Origin: Candidatus Sulfotelmatobacter sp.
Lineage (GTDB): Bacteria > Acidobacteriota > Terriglobia > Terriglobales > Acidobacteriaceae
Assembly (NCBI GenBank): GCA_036500765.1
Contig: DASYBM010000016.1
Location: 1-64,000 of the forward strand
DNA: 64,000 bases
Direction of reading: 5' to 3'
Part shown: positions 44,688-53,527 of the stretch, one piece after another
Numbering within the stretch: the stretch's first letter is position 1
How the letters are laid out: every line of letters begins with the position of its first letter
Translations under genes and position numbers: made by a program
The notes under the pieces: model-generated
Seen by the model: only the letters and a program-made list of their open reading frames with translations
What the model was told of the DNA's origin: nothing
Databases searched by the model: none

Positions 44688-44727
44688 ATAGCTGTTAGCT
44701 CTTGGCTGTTGGCTCTTAGCTCTTGCC
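44688..44727. repeat. GGCTNNN/AGCTNNN tract after the acyl-CoA dehydrogenase gene
   Basis: TAGCTGTTAGCTCTTGGCTG-type units, single orientation, in the gap before the zinc-ribbon gene. Confidence 0.7.
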
Positions 44728-44815
44728 AAACCTGGTGCGCGAATCGTTCCTAAAATCCTAACCGCCCGTCGATGAAGTGAGCTAAGATACGCCAGCGCGT
44801 TCCTGGCGAATCGCC

Positions 44816-45328
44816 ATGCTGATCGTTCACGGCGCTTACCATTTCTGGCCGAGGCGGGTTGCGTACCGCAACGACTATTGCCTTTCCTGCCACGCGCCGT
44901 GCCAATCGGTCGCGATCCGAACTTTCGATGTGGGGCACATTTTTGGAATTCCGATTTTGCCCGTCGGCTTTTGGAAGCATTGGCGATGCAGCGGATGCGG
45001 CCGCGATCCGCACGTCAACCGGAAGACGCGGCGTTCGTTTAAGTGGATCGGCTTGTTCTTGCTGATGCTGTTGTCGGTAGCCTTTTGGCTATCGCCGATT
45101 GACTTGGATTTTGAGGCGGGCTGCTGGATCATTCGAATCGCCGCGCCTGTCGGTGCGATTCTCGTTTTCATTCATCTTCTTCGCAGTCACGGGGAGCCAT
45201 CCCTAAGGGAACGCCTTGCGACAATTCCGTCGGCAGCCGATAGTACTTGCCCATTTTGTGCGACACCACTGGTCTGTGGGACGAGCGCACGCTGGTCATG
45301 CCCGGCTTGCAGTGTGGTCAGGTACTAG
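44816..45328 (+). CDS. Zinc-ribbon membrane protein, hypothetical
   Basis: Unrecognised 170-residue protein. The N-terminal 65 residues hold two C-x2-C pairs (CLSC and CSGC, with another Cys between) that look like a zinc ribbon. Two hydrophobic helices follow (IGLFLLMLLSVAFWLSPID and IRIAAPVGAILVFIHLL). A second pair of knuckles, CPFC and CPAC, is at the C-terminus. The order ribbon-membrane-ribbon means both ends are probably cytoplasmic. It lies between the acyl-CoA dehydrogenase and meaB on the same strand. It may bind metal or nucleic acid; I assign no function. Confidence 0.75.
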   Translation: MLIVHGAYHFWPRRVAYRNDYCLSCHAPCQSVAIRTFDVGHIFGIPILPVGFWKHWRCSGCGRDPHVNRKTRRSFKWIGLFLLMLLSVAFWLSPIDLDFEAGCWIIRIAAPVGAILVFIHLLRSHGEPSLRERLATIPSAADSTCPFCATPLVCGTSARWSCPACSVVRY

Positions 45329-45396
45329 ATGGCAAGGCGGCCCTACGTCGAAGGCCTGTGGTTCCGCACGCTGTGCTCCTGCTTTACACTGTTTGC

Positions 45397-46362
45397 TTGG
45401 ATACGAAGGCACTGAACCAGGACATTCGGTCACAGATCAACGCACTGCGCTCCGGCAATGTTCGCGCACTGGCGCGGGCTATCTCCACGGTTGAGAATCG
45501 CGTGCCAGGGTGGTCCGAGCTACTGAAGTCGTTGTTTCCGCATACGGGGCGGGGGCGCGTGATCGGGCTGACGGGGGCCCCGGGGGCGGGGAAGAGCACG
45601 CTGGTCGATCATTTGGCACGGCTCTATCGCAAACAGAATCGTACGGTGGGAATTGTCGCCGTGGATCCGACGAGTCCGTATACCGGGGGAGCGATTCTCG
45701 GCGACCGCATCCGCATGCAGGAGCATTTTGCCGACGAGGGAATCTACATTCGCAGCATGGCGACCCGGGGATCGCTCGGCGGGTTAGCGCGCACAACGGC
45801 CGACGTTACGGCTGTGCTCGATGCCGCCGGGCGCGATGTGATTCTGGTGGAGACTGTAGGCGTAGGGCAGGATGAGATTGACATTGTGCGGCTGGCCGAC
45901 ATTACGGTCGTCATACTGGTTCCCGGCATGGGCGACGATGTGCAGACGATCAAGGCCGGAATTATGGAGATCGCCGATATTTTCGTGATCAATAAGAGCG
46001 ATCGCGAAGGCGCCGAGCGCGTGGAACGCGAGATCCGCGCTTTGCAGTCCCTGGCGCTCCGCCACGATGGCTGGACGCCGCCGATCGTGAAGACGGTGGC
46101 CAGCGACGGCACTGGAGTTGAAGACCTGGCGGCGGCAATCGCCGGATATGAGGCTTATCTCCGAAAAGAAAATCTCGATCTGAAAAAGCGTGTGGAGAAT
46201 TGGCAGGAGCGTTTAGTCGAGATGCTGCGCGACGTGATGCTGGAAAAGGCGCGGGCGCAGTTGGGCGAGGGGAACCTGGCCACACTGGCGTCGGAAGTTG
46301 CTGAACATAAACGGGACCCCTATACGCTGGTAGAGCAGATTGCGGCGAGGGCGGGGAAGTAG
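45397..46362 (+). CDS. meaB: MeaB/ArgK-type GTPase
   Basis: MeaB guards and assembles adenosylcobalamin-dependent methylmalonyl-CoA mutase. It is 321 residues from the TTG at 45397. The frame opens at 45247, where it overlaps the previous gene, and a GTG at 45373 is an alternative. Walker A GLTGAPGAGKSTLVDHL is near residue 57, ETVGVGQDEIDIVRLAD near residue 152 is the MeaB signature, and NKSDREGAERVER is the G4 region. Pairing with methylmalonyl-CoA epimerase next door supports this role. The mutase is not in the window. Confidence 0.93.
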   Translation: MDTKALNQDIRSQINALRSGNVRALARAISTVENRVPGWSELLKSLFPHTGRGRVIGLTGAPGAGKSTLVDHLARLYRKQNRTVGIVAVDPTSPYTGGAILGDRIRMQEHFADEGIYIRSMATRGSLGGLARTTADVTAVLDAAGRDVILVETVGVGQDEIDIVRLADITVVILVPGMGDDVQTIKAGIMEIADIFVINKSDREGAERVEREIRALQSLALRHDGWTPPIVKTVASDGTGVEDLAAAIAGYEAYLRKENLDLKKRVENWQERLVEMLRDVMLEKARAQLGEGNLATLASEVAEHKRDPYTLVEQIAARAGK

Positions 46363-46373
46363 CGAGAGCAAGC

Positions 46374-46440
46374 AGGTCCCTCGACTACGCATTGCGATTG
46401 ATGACGCCAATCGCAATGCTGCGCTCCGGGATGACAATGG
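46374..46440. repeat. GGATGAC-type element, meaB-epimerase gap
   Basis: Runs from GGTCCCTCGACTACG to CCGGGATGACAATGG and encloses a palindrome, GCATTGCGATTG facing CAATCGCAATGC. Confidence 0.75.
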
Positions 46441-46491
46441 TTTGTTATCGATTGTGAACTGATCTGATGTGAAACTGATCTGAGGGGCCAA

Positions 46492-46887
46492 GTGGATTTT
46501 AGTATCGATCATCTAGGTATTGCGGTGAAGTCGTTGGCGGCAGCCAAGGCGATTTATGAAAAGCTCGGCCTCGCCGTTTCGCCGGAAGAAACGGTGGAGC
46601 AGGAGCAGGTGCGACTGGTGATGGTTCCGGTGGGCGAGAGCCGACTGGAGTTGCTGGAGGCGACGTCGCAAGATTCTACGATCGCGAAGTTCATCGCCAA
46701 GCGGGGCGAAGGTTTGCATCATGTGTGTCTCAAGGTGCCGGATTTAGCGGCGGCGGTAGGGCGGCTGAAAAAAGATGGAATTCGTTTAGTCTCGGAAGAA
46801 ATCAAGACCGGAGCGGGCGGGCATCGGTACGTGTTTGTGCATCCTGCGAGCACCGGTGGGGTGTTGCTGGAACTTGTGCAGGGGTAA
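46492..46887 (+). CDS. mce: Methylmalonyl-CoA epimerase
   Basis: Interconverts (2R)- and (2S)-methylmalonyl-CoA. It is 131 residues with a GTG start and GAGGGG upstream. Metal ligands of the vicinal-oxygen-chelate fold are visible: His in IDHLGIAVKSL near residue 7, His in GLHHVCLKV near residue 76, and Glu in the C-terminal LLELVQG. Together with meaB it points to propionate or odd-chain fatty acid breakdown. Confidence 0.94.
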   Translation: MDFSIDHLGIAVKSLAAAKAIYEKLGLAVSPEETVEQEQVRLVMVPVGESRLELLEATSQDSTIAKFIAKRGEGLHHVCLKVPDLAAAVGRLKKDGIRLVSEEIKTGAGGHRYVFVHPASTGGVLLELVQG

Positions 46888-46937
46888 AACTGGCCACGGG
46901 TTTTCACGGATTCTCACGGATAAATCTGAAATAAAAA

Positions 46938-47618
46938 ATGCTGCTTCTTGTGACTGATACTTCCGGACGGGGTGGGACCGTGGCCCTGGCGCGAGCGGGC
47001 GAGAGCGATCGTCAGGATGTCAAAGTGATCGAGGTTGCGGCACTGGCGGGCGGGATGTTTTCGGCACAACTGGTGCCGCAGATTGCGGCTCTGCTTCAGA
47101 AGCATCAATTCAGCAAGAGCGATATTGACGGCTTTGTTGTAGTGTCCGGGCCGGGATCGTTTACCGGGCTGCGCGTCGGTCTGGCGGCGATCAAGGCGTT
47201 GGCGGAGATTCTGCGGAAGCCGATCGCGGCGGTATCGCTGTTAGAGTTGGTGGCTAAGGCTAGTCGTCTCCAGGGCAAAGTTGTAGCCGTTCTGGATGGA
47301 GGACGCGGCGAAGTTTTCTTCGGGGCTTACTCGATTGCGGGCGAATCGATGCAGGTTCTGCGCGAGGAGCTTCTGTCGAAGGCGGAGTTCCTATCGCAGG
47401 CGCGAGACTCAACCGTTGCAACTCCAGATTTGACGTTAGCCGAAATGGCGCGGGACACGGCTTTGACCGTGGCCGCCGTCGAGCAGCCGAGTGCGGCGAC
47501 GATCGCTCGCCTCGGGTGGGAGCAGATACAGGCTGGCAAGACGGTTTCGCCGGAGCGCCTGGAAGCGAACTACATGCGGCGCTCGGATGCGGATATGTAT
47601 GTGAAGGTCAGTTCCTAG
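46938..47618 (+). CDS. tsaB: tRNA threonylcarbamoyladenosine biosynthesis protein TsaB
   Basis: TsaB is a regulatory partner of TsaD in making t6A37 in tRNAs that read ANN codons. It is 226 residues, the normal size. LLVTDTSGRGGTVALARAGE at the N-terminus, VVVSGPGSFTGLRVGLAAIK near residue 70, and the C-terminal LEANYMRRSDA are family features. The nearby rimI gene is a common partner. Confidence 0.94.
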   Translation: MLLLVTDTSGRGGTVALARAGESDRQDVKVIEVAALAGGMFSAQLVPQIAALLQKHQFSKSDIDGFVVVSGPGSFTGLRVGLAAIKALAEILRKPIAAVSLLELVAKASRLQGKVVAVLDGGRGEVFFGAYSIAGESMQVLREELLSKAEFLSQARDSTVATPDLTLAEMARDTALTVAAVEQPSAATIARLGWEQIQAGKTVSPERLEANYMRRSDADMYVKVSS

Positions 47619-47645
47619 CTTCCAGCTCTTAGCTTTTAGCTAAAA
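47616..47645. repeat. AGCTNNN tract, tsaB-rimI gap
   Basis: Units AGCTTCC/AGCTCTT/AGCTTTT, single orientation, starting at the tsaB stop. Confidence 0.65.
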
Positions 47646-47671
47646 CAAATCGCGACGACCCCTGGAAAACC

Positions 47672-48178
47672 TTGCGCATCCGGTCTGCCAATCTCGCTGA
47701 CATTTCTTCCGTCATCAGGCTGGAGCGGGAATCCGCGACTGCGGGCCACTGGACGCAAGAGCAGTATGAGCAAGCGTTCACGCCGGATCGACCGAAAAGG
47801 CTTGTGCTGGCGGCCGAAGAGGCGCTTTCGACCCCGGCCCGGTCCGTTGCTCACGCGGCTCCGCATACGAGTCAGGGTTCGGACGTCCTTCTCGTAGGTT
47901 TTCTAGTTGCGCGGCATGTTGCGCCGGAGTGGGAGTTGGAGAACATTGTTGTGAATCCATTGGCCCGGCGAAAAGGAATTGGGAACCGACTCCTGGATGC
48001 TCTGTTGGCAGCCGCACAGCAAACAAACAGCAACGCCGTGTTTCTTGAAGTGCGGGAATCGAACTTGGCGGCGCGAAGTTTTTACGAAACGGCCGGGTTC
48101 GAGCAGACGGGACGCCGAAAGTTGTACTATGCCAATCCGGCAGAGGATGCGATGTTATACCGCCGGAAGATCGGTTAG
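47672..48178 (+). CDS. rimI: Ribosomal protein alanine N-acetyltransferase RimI-like
   Basis: GNAT-family N-acetyltransferase that in E. coli acetylates S18. It is 168 residues with a TTG start (RIRSANLADISSVIRLERES). The acetyl-CoA loop is NPLARRKGIGNRLLDALLAA near residue 91. VFLEVRESNLAARSFYETAG is the usual motif B. Between LVLAAEE and LVGFLVARHV about 20 residues (STPARSVAHAAPHTSQGSDV) seem extra, and may be another insertion. The TsaB-RimI pairing supports the assignment. Confidence 0.85.
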   Translation: MRIRSANLADISSVIRLERESATAGHWTQEQYEQAFTPDRPKRLVLAAEEALSTPARSVAHAAPHTSQGSDVLLVGFLVARHVAPEWELENIVVNPLARRKGIGNRLLDALLAAAQQTNSNAVFLEVRESNLAARSFYETAGFEQTGRRKLYYANPAEDAMLYRRKIG

Positions 48179-48314
48179 CTCTCGATTTCAGTGAATGGCG
48201 CTCGGATTAAGGTAATATGATTCTCACAATGAGATTTGCACCACTCTTGGGCATTGCCCCTGTTTTTGGGCTATGTTAATGTACGGTAAATAATCCCGGT
48301 TGGAGGTCTGCTGG

Positions 48315-48545
48315 ATGCTGACTTCGAGAGACCAACTCCTCACTAACCATGAGGAATTCCGCAAACTAGCCCAAGAACACACCGAATATTCGAGACGCCT
48401 CGACACACTCACTCAAAAACGCTATCTCAGCGAAGATGAGAAGCTGGAAGAAGTCCGGCTGAAAAAGCTGAAACTCCGCCTTAAGGACCAGATGGAGTCC
48501 ATTGAGCGCGAGTACCGGCTTCAGTACGGCGTCAACGTAGCGTAA
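48315..48545 (+). CDS. DUF465 family protein (YdcH-like)
   Basis: A 76-residue cytoplasmic coiled-coil protein of unknown function. [20 protein letters not shown] and the C-terminal [20 protein letters not shown] are the family core. The ATG at 48315 is preceded by GGAGG 7 nt upstream, better than the in-frame TTG at 48300. It has its own gap on either side and is probably monocistronic. Confidence 0.85.
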   Translation: MLTSRDQLLTNHEEFRKLAQEHTEYSRRLDTLTQKRYLSEDEKLEEVRLKKLKLRLKDQMESIEREYRLQYGVNVA

Positions 48546-48787
48546 TTTCTGGCCAATCCTGAGCGGCCTCGCCGCTGAGGGATAGACCTATCTCTTGAGA
48601 GTACCCTCAGAGCGCCTCTTGCGCTTAGAGTGTTGAGTCTTAGGCGGTCGGACGTCAGACATCGCCCTAAAGCCTCATTCGCCTTGATGCGGAACCCAAT
48701 TCATTAAGACCTAAGACCCAAAACTCCGTGAAACCGCAACCTGTTCTGTTACGTGCTCTATAATTAGGGCTATCTGGTTGAGAACAC
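48546..48787. other. Gap without a gene (242 nt)
   Basis: Only a short GCGGC/GCCGC stem-loop near 48565 and a few weaker inverted pairs are visible. The promoter of psd lies at its right end. Confidence 0.5.
48759..48764 (+). promoter_or_regulatory. -10 element upstream of psd
   Basis: A perfect TATAAT 23 nt before the ATG. No hexamer close to TTGACA lies at 16-18 nt upstream, so the call rests on the -10 only. Confidence 0.45.
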
Positions 48788-49453
48788 ATGGTTCGTGACG
48801 GCTACTTTTACGCTTTGGCTTTGATCGCGGCCGCTGTTCTGCTGGGCTGGCTGACACGCCCGGCGTGGGCTATTGTTCCGTGTCTGCTGGCATTTTTCTT
48901 TTTGTGGTTCTTTCGCGATCCGGAGCGAGCCATTCCGAAGGATCCAGGTGCGGTGGTTTCTCCGGGAGATGGAAAGGTCACCGACATTGCGACGGTGATG
49001 GTGGCCGGCGAGAAGCAAGTGCGGGTCAGCATTTTCCTCAACGTGTTTAATGTGCATGTGAATCGGTCGCCAATTGCGGGAGTGGTTCGCGAGGTGCGAT
49101 ATCAGCGCGGCCAGTATCTGAATGCCATGAATACGGCCTCGGCGGAGTTGAACGAGCAAAATGTCGTCGCCGTTGAGGGAGACGGAAAGCGGGTGGTATT
49201 CAAGCAGATCGCGGGTCTGTTAGCGCGGCGCATTGTGTTTTATCCGAAAGTTGGAGACCGGCTGGAGCGCGGCCAGCGCGTGGGATTGATCAAGTTTGGG
49301 TCGCGCGTGGATGTGTTGCTCGAGGCGACGGCGCAAGTAAATGTGAAAATCGGCGACCATGTGAAGGGCGGGGCAAGTGTCCTGGCCTATCTGCAACCGC
49401 TGGGCGCATTGACGGCCGCGGGCAGCGCGCCTTCCAGCGAAAGGGCGCATTAG
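48788..49453 (+). CDS. psd: Phosphatidylserine decarboxylase proenzyme, short form
   Basis: Makes phosphatidylethanolamine from phosphatidylserine at the inner membrane. It is 221 residues, the short (archaeal-type) form. Two N-terminal hydrophobic segments are followed by [33 protein letters not shown] and [18 protein letters not shown]. The self-cleavage and pyruvoyl site is in [13 protein letters not shown] near residue 173, the Ser of GS. The last base of its TAG is the first base of the pssA GTG. Confidence 0.95.
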   Translation: MVRDGYFYALALIAAAVLLGWLTRPAWAIVPCLLAFFFLWFFRDPERAIPKDPGAVVSPGDGKVTDIATVMVAGEKQVRVSIFLNVFNVHVNRSPIAGVVREVRYQRGQYLNAMNTASAELNEQNVVAVEGDGKRVVFKQIAGLLARRIVFYPKVGDRLERGQRVGLIKFGSRVDVLLEATAQVNVKIGDHVKGGASVLAYLQPLGALTAAGSAPSSERAH

Positions 49454-50328
49454 TGGATCAACCCGGAATGAGCCAAGGTCCTCCTAAACCGCACCGCCGG
49501 CGAAGCAAGGGGATGTACATTCTGCCCTCGCTGTTCACCACCGCAAACATGGCGATGGGCTTCTACGCCATTCTGCAGGTGCTGGATTTTGCCACGAACC
49601 GCACCGATTTCTGGCATCTCGATCACAGCGCTATTGCGATTGGCTTTGCGGTGCTCTTTGATGGTCTTGACGGGCGCATCGCCCGCATGACCGGGACCAG
49701 CAGCGATTTCGGAAAGGAACTGGATTCCCTGGCCGATGCGATTACCTTCGGAGTCGCTCCGGCGCTGCTCGCCTGGACCTGGGGATTTTATGGGGTTCCG
49801 CCGGTTCTACTGACCGAGTGGCACATCAAGTTGACGCAACTGGGAGCGGCCGCCAGTTTTTTGTTTTTGATGGCGGGCGCGAGTCGCCTGGCGCGTTTCA
49901 ATATCACGAATAATCCGCAGCCTTCGAATCCCGGGCGTCCGGGAAAAAAATATTTTGTCGGCATGCCCATTCCCGCGGGCGCAGGCGTAATCGCCGCGGT
50001 GGTTCACTTCGAAGCGGGAGATCCGATCATGTCGTGGTACACAGCGCTGACCTGGCTGGCGATGGTGACGACGGTAGGCTATCTGATGGTGAGTACGTGG
50101 CGCTTCTATAGCTTCAAGGATATCGATTTCAAATCGAGCCATCCCTTCCGGCTGATTCTGTTTCTAGGCGCTCTCTTTGCCGCAATCTGGTTTTATTCGC
50201 AGCCGGTGCTCTTTGCGGTGGCCCTGCTGTACATGGTTTCGGGAGTTTTCTGGCGGCTGCAATGGATCTTTCGTCGCAAGTCGTCGCCGCCACCCCCGCC
50301 TTACACGGAGGCTTCGCAGACTTCATGA
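49453..50328 (+). CDS. pssA: CDP-diacylglycerol-serine O-phosphatidyltransferase
   Basis: Integral-membrane enzyme that makes phosphatidylserine from CDP-diacylglycerol. It is 291 residues with a GTG start. The CDP-alcohol phosphotransferase motif D-G-x2-G-R-x8-G-x3-D-x3-D is visible in FDGLDGRIARMTGTSSDFGK and ELDSLAD near residues 75-100. Six or more hydrophobic segments follow. ATGA of the next start overlaps its stop. Substrate choice (serine) follows from pairing with psd. Confidence 0.95.
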   Translation: MDQPGMSQGPPKPHRRRSKGMYILPSLFTTANMAMGFYAILQVLDFATNRTDFWHLDHSAIAIGFAVLFDGLDGRIARMTGTSSDFGKELDSLADAITFGVAPALLAWTWGFYGVPPVLLTEWHIKLTQLGAAASFLFLMAGASRLARFNITNNPQPSNPGRPGKKYFVGMPIPAGAGVIAAVVHFEAGDPIMSWYTALTWLAMVTTVGYLMVSTWRFYSFKDIDFKSSHPFRLILFLGALFAAIWFYSQPVLFAVALLYMVSGVFWRLQWIFRRKSSPPPPPYTEASQTS

Positions 50329-51401
50329 ACGATTCGCTCAAGCCTCCAGCTCCGTCGCATCCCGTTGCTCCGCGCGGGAATCTTTATCGTGCGGCGATCG
50401 TGGGCGCTGCTTCGCTCAAGGGCAAAGAGGTTGCCGAGATGCTGAACGAGCGCAATTTTCCGGCTGCCGATATTCGCCTGCTGGATGACGATGAATCCAT
50501 GGGTCAGCTCGAGGCCATGGGCGACGAGATCAGTTTTATTCAAAGGGTGCGGGCCGAGCAGTTTGAAAATGTGGATTTTACTTTTTTCGCTTCGGATGAA
50601 GAGTGCACGCGCAAGAATTGGAAGGATGCCCGCGACGCCGGCAGCGCCATCATCGATCTTTCCGGCGCTTTGGAGAATGAGGCCGGTGCCAGCGTCCGTT
50701 CTCTGTGGGTAGAGCGCGAGTTGGGAAAAATTCCTGCTCCGGAACTCCAGCCGGGCCCCTGCATAACGGCCCATCCGGCGGCGGTGACGCTGGCATTGCT
50801 TCTGTTGCGGGCCAATAAAGCGGCTGCGATCCGGCGCGCGGTGGCTACAATTCTAGAACCTGCGTCTGAGCATGGTCAGCGCGGCATGGACGAGTTGCAT
50901 CAGCAGACGGTGAACCTGCTGTCATTTCAGTCATTACCCAAAGACGTGTATGACGCCCAGGTGGCCTTCAACATGGTGGCGCGATACGGGCAGAAATCGC
51001 AGCCGGCGCTCGACTCGGTGGAAGCTCGCATTGCCCGGCACTACCAGAAGATTGAGGGTGGCAATGCCCCTACGCCTTCGATCCTGCTGTTGCAGGCGCC
51101 GGTGTTCCATGGGCACGCGTTGGCTGTTTTTCTTGAGATGGAGCTGCCGGTGGATGTGCAGGAGTTATCGCAGGCGTTGGCCGGCGATCACGTTGCGATC
51201 CCCGGAGCTGAAGAGGATCCGCCCAGCAACGTGAGTTCGGCGGGGCAGGCGGACATTCAACTGGCTCTGAAGACGGATCCCGTGCAACCCAATGGCGTCT
51301 GGCTGTGGACGGCGGCGGACAATCTTCGCATCGCAGCCCTGACCGCGGTGGACTGCGCCGAGAGCATGACAGCGACGCGCCCGACGGGAAAGATTCAGTG
51401 A
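50325..51401 (+). CDS. Aspartate-semialdehyde dehydrogenase-like protein lacking the catalytic Cys
   Basis: A 358-residue protein with the layout of aspartate-semialdehyde dehydrogenase: an N-terminal Rossmann domain (YRAAIVGAASLKGKEVAEML) and a dimerisation domain. At the catalytic site, where PNC is expected, it reads THE SEQUENCE CITAHPAAVTLAL: Ala153 replaces Cys. The nearest Cys is at 146. E. coli Usg shows a comparable relationship to the enzyme. It starts inside the pssA stop (ATGA) and ends over the lptE start (GTGA). It is therefore probably not the lysine/threonine-pathway enzyme but a paralogue of other use. Confidence 0.82.
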   Translation: MNDSLKPPAPSHPVAPRGNLYRAAIVGAASLKGKEVAEMLNERNFPAADIRLLDDDESMGQLEAMGDEISFIQRVRAEQFENVDFTFFASDEECTRKNWKDARDAGSAIIDLSGALENEAGASVRSLWVERELGKIPAPELQPGPCITAHPAAVTLALLLLRANKAAAIRRAVATILEPASEHGQRGMDELHQQTVNLLSFQSLPKDVYDAQVAFNMVARYGQKSQPALDSVEARIARHYQKIEGGNAPTPSILLLQAPVFHGHALAVFLEMELPVDVQELSQALAGDHVAIPGAEEDPPSNVSSAGQADIQLALKTDPVQPNGVWLWTAADNLRIAALTAVDCAESMTATRPTGKIQ

Positions 51402-51928
51402 AGAACGGCGCGGCGCGAAGCCTGGGGCTGCCGCTGTTTGCGCTCTCCCTGACTTTGGGTTGCGGCTACCACACCGCCGGTCACGCGGTGAACCTTCCCG
51501 AGAACGTGAAGACCATCGCGGTTCCGGCCTTTAAGAATGAGACGCTCACCTATCGCATCGAACAGATGCTAACGGCGTCGGTAGTGCGCGAGTTCACGAC
51601 GCGCACGCGCTATCGCATTGTGAACGATACCAGCGAGGATGCTGACGCTACATTGCGCGGGACGGTGCTCTCGACAAGCGCAACTCCGCTGGCGTATGAC
51701 ACGGCGACGGGTCGCGCCGCCAGCATTCTGGTGGTGGTCAGCATGAAGGTGACGCTGACCGATCGCAGTGGCAAAGTGCTGTATCAGAATCCGGCTTACC
51801 TGTTTCGCGAGCAATACGAAGTTTCGCAGGATCTGGCCAGTTTTTTTGAGGAAGACTCTCCGGCCTTCCGCCGTCTGTCGCGGGATTTCGCGCGGACCTT
51901 GGTGTCTAACATCCTGGAGGGCTTCTAA
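51398..51928 (+). CDS. lptE: LptE-like outer-membrane lipoprotein
   Basis: LptE plugs the LptD barrel that inserts LPS in the outer membrane. It is 176 residues with a GTG start overlapping the previous stop. The lipobox is SLTLGCGY near residues 16-22, so Cys21 or so is lipidated. GYHTAGHAVNLPENVKTIAV and PAFKNETLTYRIEQMLTASV resemble the LptE/LPS-assembly family. An lptE next to holA is a common order and supports the call. Confidence 0.87.
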   Translation: MKNGAARSLGLPLFALSLTLGCGYHTAGHAVNLPENVKTIAVPAFKNETLTYRIEQMLTASVVREFTTRTRYRIVNDTSEDADATLRGTVLSTSATPLAYDTATGRAASILVVVSMKVTLTDRSGKVLYQNPAYLFREQYEVSQDLASFFEEDSPAFRRLSRDFARTLVSNILEGF

Positions 51929-51950
51929 GTGTTACAGTCTTCGAGACCGT

Positions 51951-52028
51951 CGTTGGTCATCGGTCGTCGGTCGTCGGCCCCGCAGCCGCTGCAGTTCGTC
52001 AACGACCAACGACCGACGACCGACGACG
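51951..52028. repeat. Inverted GTCGTYG repeat, lptE-holA gap
   Basis: Forward arm GTCGTTGGTCATCGGTCGTC (51951 on) and reverse arm CAACGACCAACGACCGACGA (51999 on) flank a GC-rich spacer of about 22 nt. It ends 35 nt before the holA ATG. Confidence 0.85.
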
Positions 52029-52062
52029 CAACCAGATCTCGCGTGCTCAAGGAAAGTTTCTG

Positions 52063-53187
52063 ATGCGGGCCTTCGCCCAAGCCGAACGCTTTGTCAGTGA
52101 ACTGGAATCGCGCAAGCTGCGGGCGGCCTACGTGTTTGTGGGTGATGAAGCTTTTTTTCGCAAGCGCTTTCGTGATGCGATCCTCGAACACCTTGTACCG
52201 GCCGATCTGCGGGATTTCAGTTTCTTCGAGTTCGATCTAACCGATACCGATCTTGCGGAGGTCCTTGACCGCGCGCGCACGCCTTCGTTGATGGCCCCGT
52301 TTCAAGTCTTCTTCGTGCGCGGGGTGAAGAATCTTTTTGGACGCGGATCGAACGAAGAAAAGCTTGCTGCGATCGAGGGCTACTGCCAGAATCCCAATCC
52401 CGACGCTCTGGTCGTATTCGTCGCCGACCACATCAGCATTCCCGCCGACGTCCGCCGCATGGAAATGCAGGACAAAGAGCGTTACCAGCGCATCCGCGAA
52501 ACCATGGGACAGTATTGCGGCATCGTGGAACTGGCGCGTGTGGAAGAGGGCGAAGCGGTGCGCTGGATTTCCGAGTACTGCGGCAACGGCGGCGTGAAAA
52601 TCGACGCTGACGGCGCACGCGAACTTGTCGACGCTCTCGGCGGCGACATGATGATGATCTCCAACGAACTGGAGAAGCTGATTCTCTATGTCGGCGAAAA
52701 GAAACGCATCACGTTGGGTGATGTCGAAACCATGGTTCTTGCAGCCAAGCAGCGCTCGTTATATGAGCTGACGGATGCGATCTCCGCCAAAGATCGCGTG
52801 CGCGCGCTGGAAATTCTGGATGCTATTCTGCTCTCTGGCGAAGGGGAAGAGGCCGCCATCGGACACATCTACATGCTGGCGAAAACTTTCCGCCAGATGC
52901 TGGTAATTCTGGAGCGCAACGTCCGCGACCAGCGCATGTTGTGGGCCGCGCTGTGGCAGGGCTTTCGCGTGCCCCCGTTCGCTGCCGACGACATCATCAA
53001 ACAGGCCCGCCGCTACAAATCCCGCCGGGAACTCACGCGGGCGATTCGCCTGGTGGCCAAGGCCGACCTGGCGTTGCGCTCCAATCCCGTAAGCAAACGC
53101 ATGGTGCTGGAGCGGTTAGTGATGGACCTGACTACTGAGCCGAAGGTTGAGACGCCGGGGTGGATGCAGGATCAGTTGCCGGTGTGA
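52063..53187 (+). CDS. holA: DNA polymerase III subunit delta
   Basis: Delta opens the beta sliding clamp in the clamp loader. It is 374 residues. AYVFVGDEAFFRKRFRDAIL near residue 24 is the N-terminal AAA-like entry, LVDALGGDMMMISNELEKLI near residue 187 the helical middle, and ITLGDVETMVLAAKQRSLYE the third-domain entry. AAGGAA lies upstream of the ATG. It is about 35 residues longer than the E. coli protein. Confidence 0.92.
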   Translation: MRAFAQAERFVSELESRKLRAAYVFVGDEAFFRKRFRDAILEHLVPADLRDFSFFEFDLTDTDLAEVLDRARTPSLMAPFQVFFVRGVKNLFGRGSNEEKLAAIEGYCQNPNPDALVVFVADHISIPADVRRMEMQDKERYQRIRETMGQYCGIVELARVEEGEAVRWISEYCGNGGVKIDADGARELVDALGGDMMMISNELEKLILYVGEKKRITLGDVETMVLAAKQRSLYELTDAISAKDRVRALEILDAILLSGEGEEAAIGHIYMLAKTFRQMLVILERNVRDQRMLWAALWQGFRVPPFAADDIIKQARRYKSRRELTRAIRLVAKADLALRSNPVSKRMVLERLVMDLTTEPKVETPGWMQDQLPV

Positions 53188-53216
53188 AGAAGCAGCTGTC
53201 AGCTTTCAGCTCTTAG
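53188..53216. repeat. AGCTNNN tract after holA
   Basis: AGCAGCTGTCAGCTTTCAGC units, single arm, starting at the holA stop codon. Confidence 0.65.
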
Positions 53217-53317
53217 CCAAATCAAGCGTCGTGGGGACGTGATTTATTCACCTAGAACCCGCGCAGTTTGCAACCAGATCCCTTCAAGGGCACAATTGAG
53301 TCAGCGAGGTCACGACC

Positions 53318-53527
53318 ATGCGCGTCGGAACGTTCACGGCGGTTTTGCACAAGGAAAGCGATTTATACGTAGCTGAATGCCCGGAGGTGGGCACGGTCAG
53401 CCAGGGCAAGACTGTCGAAGAGGCAGTCGCTAATCTTCGCGAGGCGACGGAGCTTTACCTGGAGGAGTTCCCACCGCGCGAAACGGGACGTCCTCTTGTT
53501 ACCATCTTTGAGGCGCGTTTTGCCTAG
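53318..53527 (+). CDS. HicB-like antitoxin
   Basis: A 69-residue HicB-family protein with the partial RNase-H-like fold: TAVLHKESDLYVAECPEVGT then GKTVEEAVANLREATELYLE. The C-terminal DNA-binding domain of longer HicB proteins is missing. Its last 8 nt overlap the hicA start, so the pair is translationally coupled, antitoxin first. A short HicB without DNA-binding domain may rely on the toxin complex for autoregulation. Confidence 0.88.
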   Translation: MRVGTFTAVLHKESDLYVAECPEVGTVSQGKTVEEAVANLREATELYLEEFPPRETGRPLVTIFEARFA

